Below, piece by piece: positions 1 to 5,246 of a stretch of 5,659 bases of DNA. How positions within the stretch are numbered: the stretch's first letter is position 1; each line of letters opens with the position of its first letter. The DNA is from an uncultured bacterium (GTDB taxonomy: Bacteria; Bacillota; Clostridia; Oscillospirales; Ruminococcaceae), in contig CAJMLQ010000165.1 in assembly GCA_905214265.1 (NCBI GenBank), forward strand, positions 1 through 5,659, given 5' to 3'. The notes under the pieces are model-generated. The model worked only from the letters and a program-made list of their open reading frames with translations, searched no databases and had not been told where the DNA came from. Both the position numbers and the translations under genes were made by a program.

Positions 1-630
1 ATGCTCGGACAGGGAGTCCAGAGAGATTTCGTTGTTGAAGTTTTCGTTGATGTACCGCAGCACCTCCGAGATGATGCCGCCGGACTCGTCCGGGACCTCG
101 AAACCGGCGGGCGCCTCCAGCATCTGGCGGTTCAACTCGACGAAAATCCGGATGAGCAGCGCCCGGCTGTTCAGGTCCCAGCCGAAATGCCGGTTGGAAC
201 CCTCGTCGATGAGAGCATCGGCCATATCCTGGAGCCTCCGCACCGACACGGCGTCCAGACGGAGCAGATTGGCGTGGCGGGGGGAATCCAGGTCGAAGCA
301 GGCTGCCAAATTGCTCTCCGGGCTGGAAAGCTGCTGCAGATATCCCCGGTTGACCCAGAGTACCACCCGTTCGTAGGGTTCCTTTCCCGCCTGGATCATG
401 GGCTGGTGCAGCTCCAGCGGCGAGATCAGGAGGACGTCCCCCGGCTTCAGCTGGTACTGGCGGCTCTCGATGGTATAGGTGACGCTGCCGGACAGGAAAA
501 AGTACACCTCATAAAAGTCATGGTGGTGCAGCTCGACCTCGCTTAAATACGAGTCCCGGTAGCGGTAAATCTCAAAATCCGCATCCAGCATCTTTTGACG
601 GGGGCTGAAGGGGCGGACGGGGCTCTTCAT
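1..630 (-). CDS. AraC-family transcriptional regulator, N-terminal cupin part (partial, cut by window edge)
   Basis: The reverse strand is open for 210 codons from an ATG at 630 down to base 1, with no stop, so the C-terminus lies outside the window. The start is set by a strong AAAGGAGG seven bases upstream (638-645 on the plus strand). Residues about 17-95 look like an AraC-type cupin sensor domain, with HHHDFYEVYFFLSG at about 35-48 and the loop LKPGDVLLISPLELHQP at 61-77. Residues about 100-180 form the helical linker/dimerisation part. Residues 186-210 (IISEVLRYINENFNNEISLD and on) match the first helix of the AraC helix-turn-helix domain. Family members run to about 280-300 residues, so roughly 80 are missing. 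The gene diverges from uxuA-uxuB, so it is probably a cytoplasmic activator responding to a hexuronate or pathway intermediate. The ligand is inference. The family call is secure. Confidence 0.9.
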   Translation of the reverse strand, partial: MKSPVRPFSPRQKMLDADFEIYRYRDSYLSEVELHHHDFYEVYFFLSGSVTYTIESRQYQLKPGDVLLISPLELHQPMIQAGKEPYERVVLWVNRGYLQQLSSPESNLAACFDLDSPRHANLLRLDAVSVRRLQDMADALIDEGSNRHFGWDLNSRALLIRIFVELNRQMLEAPAGFEVPDESGGIISEVLRYINENFNNEISLDSLSEH

Positions 631-664
631 GACACGGCCTCCTTTCAGAAAAGTAACCAGTTTG

Positions 665-693
665 ATAATACAGCAAGAATTACAATATGTCAA
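665..693 (-). promoter_or_regulatory. sigma-A promoter of the AraC-family regulator
   Basis: On the minus strand, TTGACA (plus-strand 688-693) is followed after exactly 17 bases by TATTAT (plus-strand 665-670). This is a near-consensus housekeeping promoter pointing at the regulator start at 630. The predicted start of transcription near 658 gives a leader of roughly 28 bases that includes the AAAGGAGG ribosome binding site. Such a strong, complete promoter suggests that the regulator is expressed without needing an activator. Confidence 0.8.
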
Positions 694-705
694 GCAATAT
701 CGGCA

Positions 706-734
706 TTTTATCTTGCATTTTTCTCAAGTATAAT
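706..734 (+). promoter_or_regulatory. uxuA-uxuB promoter: perfect -10, poor -35
   Basis: A perfect TATAAT lies at 729-734, giving a predicted transcription start near 741 and a leader of about 22 bases that carries AAGGAGG at 747-753. At the expected 17-base spacing the -35 hexamer is TTTTAT (706-711), which matches TTGACA only in its first two bases. There is no extended TGn -10. A good -10 with a bad -35 fits a promoter needing an activator bound just upstream, and the divergent AraC-family protein is the obvious candidate. The -10 is clear; the activator dependence is inferred. Confidence 0.65.
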
Positions 735-762
735 ACAAGTAGAACGAAGGAGGAATCCGCTT

Positions 763-1806
763 ATGAAACTGTCATTCCGTTGGTATGGCCCGGAAGATCC
801 GATCTCTATCGGGTACATCCGCCAGATTCCCAACATGCACAGCATCGTCACCGCCGTTTACGACGTTCCCCCCGGTGAGCTCTGGAGCCGGGAAAGCATT
901 GCAGCCCTGAAAAAGCAGACCGAGGACGCGGGCCTGCATTTTGAGGTCATCGAGAGCGTGCCCGTCCATGAGGACATCAAGCTAGGCAAGCCCACCCGTG
1001 ACCGGTACATCCAAAACTACCAGGAAAACATCCGTCGTCTGGGCGAAGCGGGTGTGAAATGCATCTGCTACAACTTCATGCCGGTGTTCGACTGGACCCG
1101 GACCCAGCTGGACAAAATGGCCGCGGATGGCTCCACCTCCCTGGTCTACTACAAGGACCAGCTGGAGAAGATGGATCCCCTGACCGGGGAGCTGAGCCTA
1201 CCTGGCTGGGACGCCAGCTATACCAAGGAGAGCCTGGCCGCTGTTTTCGCCGAGTACGCAAAAATCACGGAGGAGGACCTGTGGGAAAACCTGCGGTACT
1301 TCCTGGCCGCAGTCATTCCGGTGGCGGAGGAGGCTGGGGTCAACATGGCCATCCATCCGGACGACCCGCCGTGGCCGATCTTCGGGCTGCCCCGGATCAT
1401 CACCTGTGAGGAGAATCTGGACCGCTTCCTGAAGCTGGTGGACAGCCCCGCCAACGGGCTGACCTTCTGCACCGGCTCCCTGGGATGCGACGCGAAAAAC
1501 GACATTGTCCGCATGGTGGACAAATATGCCGCCATGGGGCGCATCCACTTTATGCACATCCGCAACGTCAAGATCCTAGACGACGGCAGCTTTGAGGAAA
1601 GCGGCCACCTGTCGGCCAACGGCTCCCTGGACATTGTGGAAATCATGCGGGCCCTACATCGGAACCACTTCGACGGCTACGTCCGTCCCGACCATGGCCG
1701 GATGATCTGGGGAGAAACCGGCAAGCCCGGCTACGGCCTCTTTGACCGCGCCCTAGGTGCTACCTATTTAAACGGCATCTGGGAAGCTCTTGAAAAATCG
1801 GAATAA
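763..1806 (+). CDS. uxuA: D-mannonate dehydratase UxuA (EC 4.2.1.8)
   Basis: A 347-residue protein of the UxuA family, which removes water from D-mannonate to give 2-keto-3-deoxy-D-gluconate in the cytoplasm, with a divalent metal ion. The family signature is visible throughout: MKLSFRWYGPEDPI and GYIRQIP at the N-terminus, YNFMPVFDWTRT at about 103-114, IHPDDPP at 197-203, TFCTGSLGC at 234-242, HIRN at 265-268, and YVRPDHGRMIWGE at 306-318. H198, C236, H265 and D310 are the likely metal ligands, by correspondence with characterised family members. Length agrees with the Gram-positive form (about 350-360), shorter than the enterobacterial one (about 394). The reading frame is open upstream to 595, but the ATG at 763 is chosen because AAGGAGG sits nine bases before it and the family N-terminus begins there. 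It is the first gene of an operon with uxuB (16-base gap). Confidence 0.96.
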   Translation: MKLSFRWYGPEDPISIGYIRQIPNMHSIVTAVYDVPPGELWSRESIAALKKQTEDAGLHFEVIESVPVHEDIKLGKPTRDRYIQNYQENIRRLGEAGVKCICYNFMPVFDWTRTQLDKMAADGSTSLVYYKDQLEKMDPLTGELSLPGWDASYTKESLAAVFAEYAKITEEDLWENLRYFLAAVIPVAEEAGVNMAIHPDDPPWPIFGLPRIITCEENLDRFLKLVDSPANGLTFCTGSLGCDAKNDIVRMVDKYAAMGRIHFMHIRNVKILDDGSFEESGHLSANGSLDIVEIMRALHRNHFDGYVRPDHGRMIWGETGKPGYGLFDRALGATYLNGIWEALEKSE

Positions 1807-1822
1807 GAAAGGAAGCATTTTC

Positions 1823-2671
1823 ATGAATCTGCCCTTTGCTTTGGACCTGTCCGGCAAGACCGCGGTGGTCACCGGAGCAGGCGGCGTACTTTGCTCCATG
1901 TTTGCCAAAGTCCTGGCCCAATGCGGCGCGAAAACCGCCATTCTGGACCTGAATCTGGAGGCCGCCCAGGCGGTGGCCAATGAGATCACTGGGCAAGGCT
2001 ATACCGCCAAGGCCTACAAGGCCAACGTCCTGGAAAAAGAGAGCCTGGAGGAGGTCCACAAGGCTATTCTGGCGGATTTCGGACCCTGCGATATCCTCAT
2101 TAACGGCGCAGGCGGCAACAATCCCCGGGCCACCACGGCCAATGAGTACTACTTCCCCGGCGACATCGACAAGGACATTGCCAACTTCTTCAATCTGGAT
2201 AAAGACGGCGTAGGTTTTGTCTTTAACCTGAATTTCCTGGGGACACTGATCCCCACCCAGGTCTTTGCCCAGGATATGCTGGACCGGGAGGGGTGCAACA
2301 TTCTGAACATCTCCTCCATGAACGCCTACACCCCTCTGACCAAGATCCCTGCCTATTCCGGTGCCAAGGCAGCCATCTCCAACTTCACCCAGTGGCTGGC
2401 GGTTCACTTTTCCAAGGTAGGCATCCGGGTCAACGCCATCGCGCCCGGCTTTTTCGTCACCAAACAGAATCAGGCGCTGCTCTTCAATGAGGATGGCACG
2501 CCGACCCCCCGCACTGGAAAAATCCTAGCGGCCACGCCCATGGATCGATTCGGCAAGCCCGAAGAGCTGGTAGGAGCGCTGATGTTCTTGCTCAACAATG
2601 CGGCGGCCAGCTTTGTTACCGGCGTCGTCATCCCGGTGGATGGCGGATTTTCCGCGTATTCCGGCGTATAA
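1823..2671 (+). CDS. uxuB: SDR-type D-fructuronate reductase / D-mannonate oxidoreductase
   Basis: A 282-residue short-chain dehydrogenase/reductase. It most likely catalyses the NAD(P)H-linked interconversion of D-fructuronate and D-mannonate, supplying the substrate of UxuA. Visible SDR elements: an N-terminal Rossmann glycine motif TGAGGVLC at 17-24, D42 after the second strand (AILDL, suggesting NAD preference), the NNAG-like stretch NGAGG at 94-98, N137, catalytic S165, Y178 and K182 in the YSGAK motif, and IAPGFF at 206-211. The C-terminus VTGVVIPVDGGFSAYSGV is typical. An in-frame ATG exists at 1790, inside uxuA. The ATG at 1823 is preferred because AAAGGA lies nine bases upstream and the Rossmann fold then starts at the usual position. 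This is the Firmicute-type UxuB (as YjmF of Bacillus subtilis), unrelated to the longer enterobacterial UxuB. Substrate is inferred from the family and the uxuA neighbour. Confidence 0.88.
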   Translation: MNLPFALDLSGKTAVVTGAGGVLCSMFAKVLAQCGAKTAILDLNLEAAQAVANEITGQGYTAKAYKANVLEKESLEEVHKAILADFGPCDILINGAGGNNPRATTANEYYFPGDIDKDIANFFNLDKDGVGFVFNLNFLGTLIPTQVFAQDMLDREGCNILNISSMNAYTPLTKIPAYSGAKAAISNFTQWLAVHFSKVGIRVNAIAPGFFVTKQNQALLFNEDGTPTPRTGKILAATPMDRFGKPEELVGALMFLLNNAAASFVTGVVIPVDGGFSAYSGV

Positions 2672-2722
2672 ATAAAATTTTGGCTCAAGCCTTTTCAAAA
2701 GGCTTGAGCCAAAATTTTATTT
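2670..2722. terminator. Bidirectional intrinsic terminator: 53-bp perfect palindrome
   Basis: Bases 2670-2691 are the exact reverse complement of 2701-2722, and the inner TTTTCAAAA continues the symmetry about the central C at 2696. The core stem is GGCTCAAGCC / GGCTTGAGCC, flanked by AAAATTTT and A/T-rich tracts that supply a U-rich tail (TTTTATTTT) on both strands. It lies between convergent genes and should stop transcription both ways. It contains the TAA of uxuB (2669-2671, two bases inside) and the TAA of the minus-strand alkyltransferase gene (2717-2719, fully inside). Confidence 0.92.
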
Positions 2723-3028
2723 TCGGGGGCCGCTCCAGAGGAAACGCTTCATGTCGACCCGACCATCAGGCAGGAATTCTACGCCTTCCTCCTCCAAAAG
2801 CATTCGCTGGAGGTCTGTCCCTATTCGCGAGAAGACCGGCGCGGTCCGGCCGGTACGGTCTACCACCCGGTGGCAGGGAATATCGTCCGGCGCGATATGG
2901 AGGGCGCATCCCACAATTCGAGAGGCCCGAGGTCTTCCCAGTAGAAAAGCCAGCTGCCCATATGTGGCAACCTTCCCCGGAGGGATCTGCCGCACCAACT
3001 GGTAGATGGCCTGGTAAAACTCGCTCAT
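2717..3028 (-). CDS. MGMT-family protein: single-domain methylated-DNA--cysteine methyltransferase
   Basis: A 103-residue protein consisting only of the C-terminal DNA-binding/active-site domain of O6-alkylguanine-DNA alkyltransferases. Seen in order: IPPGKVATYGQLA at 15-27 (Y23 being the conserved TYG tyrosine), the winged-helix segment GRPRASRIVGCALH at 31-44 with R37 as the likely arginine finger, the active-site motif IPCHRVV at 50-56 with C52, and LLEEEGVEF at 77-85, with E81 at the conserved EG. The N-terminal domain of classical Ada/Ogt enzymes (about 60-80 residues) is absent. Because the motif is PCHRV, not the PWHRV of alkyltransferase-like (Atl) proteins, true methyl transfer from O6-methylguanine is possible. 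A role only in recognising lesions cannot be excluded. It starts four bases after the manA stop without its own clear ribosome binding site, so translation is probably coupled to manA. Confidence 0.87.
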   Translation of the reverse strand: MSEFYQAIYQLVRQIPPGKVATYGQLAFLLGRPRASRIVGCALHIAPDDIPCHRVVDRTGRTAPVFSRIGTDLQRMLLEEEGVEFLPDGRVDMKRFLWSGPRK

Positions 3029-3032
3029 ATTG

Positions 3033-3998
3033 TCAGACAGTGGTCAAAACGGCTTTTCCGCCGCCGGCGAGGGAATACTTCCCGGCGCCGGCCGGGACGA
3101 ATACGCTGTCACCTTTTTTCAGCGTCATCTCTTCCCCGTCCATAGACAGAGTGAATCCGCCGTCCAGCACCAGCAGGGAGTGAAAGGAGGTCTCATCCGC
3201 GGCCAGTTCCGCAAGAGAGGAAATTTCCAGCTCTCGGACTGTGAAATACTCGCACTTTGCCAAGAGCAGAGAGGTATATCCACCGAAGGATTCCGGAGCA
3301 ACCTGAGGCCGTCCGCAGGGACGGGATGGAGGGGCCAGGCGGGTGACGTCCATCGCTTTCTCTACATGGAGCTGCCGGGGCTTGCCGTCGGCCCCCACCC
3401 GGCCATAGTCATAAACCCGGTAAGTAGTGTTGGAATTCTGCTGGATCTCCGCGATGAGGATGCCGCTGCCAATGGCATGGAGGGTCCGTGCCTCGATGAA
3501 GAAAACGTCTCCGGGATGAACCTCCACCCGGTTTGTGACCTCCAGCAGGGTGTTGTTTTCAATACGCTGCCGAAACTCTTCCTTGGAAATTTCCCTGCGG
3601 AAGCCGTAGAGCAGCGATGCGCCGGGCTCGCAGTCCACCACGTACCACATCTCAGTCTTGCCGTATTCCCCCTCCACCCGGAGCGCGTACTCGTTATCGG
3701 GGTGGACCTGGACGGAAAGGTTGTCCTTGGCGTCGATGAGCTTGATGAGGATGGGAAAATTCTCAAATTTTGTGCAGTCGGAGCCCAGGACCTCCCCTCC
3801 GGCTTTGGAGAGATAGTCCGCCAGCGGCATTCCGGCAAATTCGCCGGACGCGATAACGGAATTGCCATCCTTATGGCAGGAAAGCTCCCAGCTTTCGGCG
3901 ACCTTATCGTAATCGCACTGCTTGCCGAACTCGTCCCGGAGTTTGGTGCCGCCCCAAAGGTAGTCCTTAAAGGCGGGGTTCAATTTCATAGCTTTCAT
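3033..3998 (-). CDS. manA: Mannose-6-phosphate isomerase, class I
   Basis: A 321-residue zinc-dependent type I phosphomannose isomerase of the short Gram-positive kind. It interconverts mannose 6-phosphate and fructose 6-phosphate in the cytoplasm, feeding mannose into glycolysis or hexose into GDP-mannose synthesis. Visible: the start KLNPAFKDYLWGGTKL, ESWELSCH at 35-42, and the zinc site made of QVHPDNEYA (Q97, H99), KTEMWYV (E116) and RTLHAIGSG (H174). TYRVYDYGR at 192-200 carries the likely catalytic arginine, and a C-terminal cupin follows (GDSVFVPAGAG). The ATG at 3998 is preferred over the one at 3989 because AGAAGGA lies five bases before it, although many homologues begin at the position of the second methionine. 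It is the middle gene of a minus-strand operon: 22 bases after fabD and 4 bases before the alkyltransferase. Confidence 0.95.
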   Translation of the reverse strand: MKAMKLNPAFKDYLWGGTKLRDEFGKQCDYDKVAESWELSCHKDGNSVIASGEFAGMPLADYLSKAGGEVLGSDCTKFENFPILIKLIDAKDNLSVQVHPDNEYALRVEGEYGKTEMWYVVDCEPGASLLYGFRREISKEEFRQRIENNTLLEVTNRVEVHPGDVFFIEARTLHAIGSGILIAEIQQNSNTTYRVYDYGRVGADGKPRQLHVEKAMDVTRLAPPSRPCGRPQVAPESFGGYTSLLLAKCEYFTVRELEISSLAELAADETSFHSLLVLDGGFTLSMDGEEMTLKKGDSVFVPAGAGKYSLAGGGKAVLTTV

Positions 3999-4020
3999 CT
4001 AAATCCTTCTCTCTCCAAAA

Positions 4021-4944
4021 TCAACCCTGGAGGGTCTCCAAGGCCTTATCCAGCGTCTTTTGGTTCTCCACATTGAGAATTGTGACGTCCTTGAGGGTCT
4101 TTTTGACCAGCCCGGCCAGAACCTTTCCCGGCCCCAGCTCCACGTAGGTGCTGATCCCGGCGGCCTGCATGGCGGTCAGTTCTTTGGTGAATAATACCGG
4201 GGAGACAATGTGCCGGGCCAGGCGTTCCGCCATACCGTCCACGCCGGTTATGGGCGCGCCGGTGAGATTGGAATAAAACGGCACCGACGGCATCCGGAAG
4301 GTGAACTTCTCTGCCTCCGGACGGAATTCATCGGCGGCGGACTGCATCCGCTTGGAGTGGAAGGCAGCGGCGACTGCCAGAGGGATCGCCCGTTTGCCCA
4401 TTCCGACAAATTTGGCGGAAACGGCGGCTACCGCTTCCCTATCTCCAGCCACCACCGTCTGGGAGGGTGCATTAAAATTGACCGGCACCACGTAGCCTTC
4501 TGTCTCCCCGCAAACCTTAGCTACAGTTTCCTCATCGGAGCCGACGATGGCCGCCATGGCGCCGCCTTTTCCGGCCGCAGCGCAGCGGCCCATGGCCTCC
4601 GCCCGACGGCGGATCAAGGCGAAGCCGTCCTCCAGAGAGAGCATCTCCGCCGCCACCATGGCGGCGTACTCGCCCAGGGAATGACCCGCCACCGCCGAAA
4701 AAGGGATGCCCGCCTCCTGGAGGCAGGCAAACGCGGCAAGAGAAGTCGCCATGATTGCCGGCTGGGCAACCTCCGTGGCAGCGAGCTCCTCCGGAGAGCC
4801 CTCTGCACAAAGCTTCAGCAAATCGAAGCCCAGCACTCCTGAGGCCGTGTCAAAGACCTTTTTCGCCTCGGGACAGGCGGCGGCAAGCTCCGTCCCCATG
4901 CCGGGAGTCTGAGAGCCTTGCCCGGAAAACAGAAATACGTTCAT
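4021..4944 (-). CDS. fabD: Malonyl-CoA:acyl carrier protein transacylase FabD (EC 2.3.1.39)
   Basis: A 307-residue FabD of normal length (family about 305-315). It moves malonyl from CoA to the phosphopantetheine arm of ACP, providing the extender unit for type II fatty acid synthesis in the cytoplasm. The N-terminus FLFSGQGSQTPGMG carries the GQGSQ oxyanion motif (residues 8-12). The nucleophile elbow GHSLGEY gives S89, R114 in LIRRRAEAM matches the malonate-binding arginine, and H196 in AAFHSKRM completes the catalytic pair. GPGKVLAGL at 271-279 is the usual C-terminal signature. The ATG at 4944 is preceded by AAAGGA at a slightly long 10-base spacing. It is the first gene of a minus-strand operon with manA and the alkyltransferase, and it diverges from fabH. 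No clear sigma-A promoter is visible upstream. Confidence 0.97.
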   Translation of the reverse strand: MNVFLFSGQGSQTPGMGTELAAACPEAKKVFDTASGVLGFDLLKLCAEGSPEELAATEVAQPAIMATSLAAFACLQEAGIPFSAVAGHSLGEYAAMVAAEMLSLEDGFALIRRRAEAMGRCAAAGKGGAMAAIVGSDEETVAKVCGETEGYVVPVNFNAPSQTVVAGDREAVAAVSAKFVGMGKRAIPLAVAAAFHSKRMQSAADEFRPEAEKFTFRMPSVPFYSNLTGAPITGVDGMAERLARHIVSPVLFTKELTAMQAAGISTYVELGPGKVLAGLVKKTLKDVTILNVENQKTLDKALETLQG

Positions 4945-5082
4945 TTACAAACAATCCTTTCATATAAAAACCGCACCCGTCATAAGCCGGTTCATTCCTT
5001 CCTGCACGAGCTGCGATTTGTGACTTTTCTGTAAAAGGATGAGCCGAAGGACTTGTCCGGGTGGAATCACTGGGAAAAAATG
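4945..5082. other. fabD side of the fabD/fabH divergent intergenic region
   Basis: This 138-base stretch lies between the fabD start and the fabH -35 hexamer. It holds the fabD ribosome binding site (AAAGGA on the minus strand, plus-strand 4955-4960) and should hold the fabD promoter. On the minus strand I find no pair of hexamers near consensus at 16-18 bases. A TATATG at plus-strand 4960-4965 overlaps the ribosome binding site and is too close to the start codon to be a useful -10. No FapR-like TTAGTACC palindrome, tRNA or convincing small gene is seen. Confidence 0.4.
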
Positions 5083-5111
5083 TTGACAAAACGGTTACAA
5101 ATCGATACAAT
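5083..5111 (+). promoter_or_regulatory. sigma-A promoter of fabH
   Basis: TTGACA (5083-5088), a 17-base spacer and TACAAT (5106-5111) form an almost perfect housekeeping promoter directed at fabH. Transcription should start near 5118, leaving a leader of about 130 bases. The spacer contains CAAAACGG (overlapping the -35 at 5087-5094), a motif that recurs in the leader in inverted form. A promoter this strong for an essential pathway usually carries a repressor site. Confidence 0.85.
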
Positions 5112-5115
5112 GAAA

Positions 5116-5150
5116 AGAGACCAAACGGGTCCCAATTTGTGGGACTCTCT
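5116..5150 (+). promoter_or_regulatory. Inverted repeat at the fabH transcription start (operator or leader hairpin)
   Basis: GTCCCA (5129-5134) and TGGGAC (5140-5145) form a perfect 6-bp inverted repeat around ATTTG. Outside it, AGAGA (5116-5120) can pair with TCTCT (5146-5150), with CCAAACGG bulged on the left side. The element sits directly on the predicted transcription start, the usual place of a repressor operator. It could equally fold in the RNA. Which regulator, if any, binds here cannot be told from the sequence. Confidence 0.45.
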
Positions 5151-5169
5151 CATAACTATAGCAAATCCT

Positions 5170-5196
5170 GGGCCGTTTTGCAAGGGAAAACGGCTC
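5170..5196 (+). promoter_or_regulatory. Stem-loop in the fabH leader
   Basis: GCCGTTTT (5172-5179) and AAAACGGC (5187-5194) are a perfect 8-bp inverted repeat around a 7-base loop GCAAGGG. A G-U and a G-C pair extend it to 10 bp. It lies about 50 bases upstream of the fabH start codon. The tail after the stem (TCGTTTCCATT) has only three consecutive T, so it is a weak candidate for an attenuator and might instead be a protein-binding dyad or an RNA-stabilising hairpin. Confidence 0.5.
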
Positions 5197-5246
5197 GTTT
5201 CCATTCAGAAATGCCACACATGGCCTTGAAAAAGAGAGGAACGAAG

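Noticed and set aside
1..546. A 181-codon plus-strand open frame at the left edge
   Set aside because: Antisense to the AraC-family regulator, which has a clear cupin domain, ribosome binding site and promoter.
595..762. N-terminal extension of UxuA from an upstream start at 595
   Set aside because: The extension crosses the regulator's start, the divergent promoters and the TATAAT of uxuA itself. The family N-terminus and the AAGGAGG site place the start at 763.
2680..3183. A 167-codon plus-strand open frame starting inside the palindrome
   Set aside because: It runs antisense through the alkyltransferase gene and the end of manA, has no ribosome binding site, and starts inside a terminator stem.
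3030..4076. A 348-codon open frame on the plus strand, longer than several real genes here
   Set aside because: It is antisense to manA and the start of the fabD tail. It has no ribosome binding site or recognisable domain, and manA on the other strand carries a full set of family motifs. Long antisense frames are common in GC-rich genes.
4210..4842. A 210-codon plus-strand open frame within fabD
   Set aside because: Antisense shadow of fabD with no family resemblance; its composition is rich in Arg, His and Gly, as expected from a complementary frame.
4850..5110. A possible 86-residue minus-strand peptide upstream of and overlapping fabD
   Set aside because: It would need a TTG start, has no ribosome binding site, and overlaps fabD in another frame with no recognisable features.
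5083..5246. A FapR operator or a known riboswitch in the fabH leader
   Set aside because: No TTAGTACC-type palindrome is present, and I could not match the leader to any known riboswitch class; only unassigned inverted repeats are seen.
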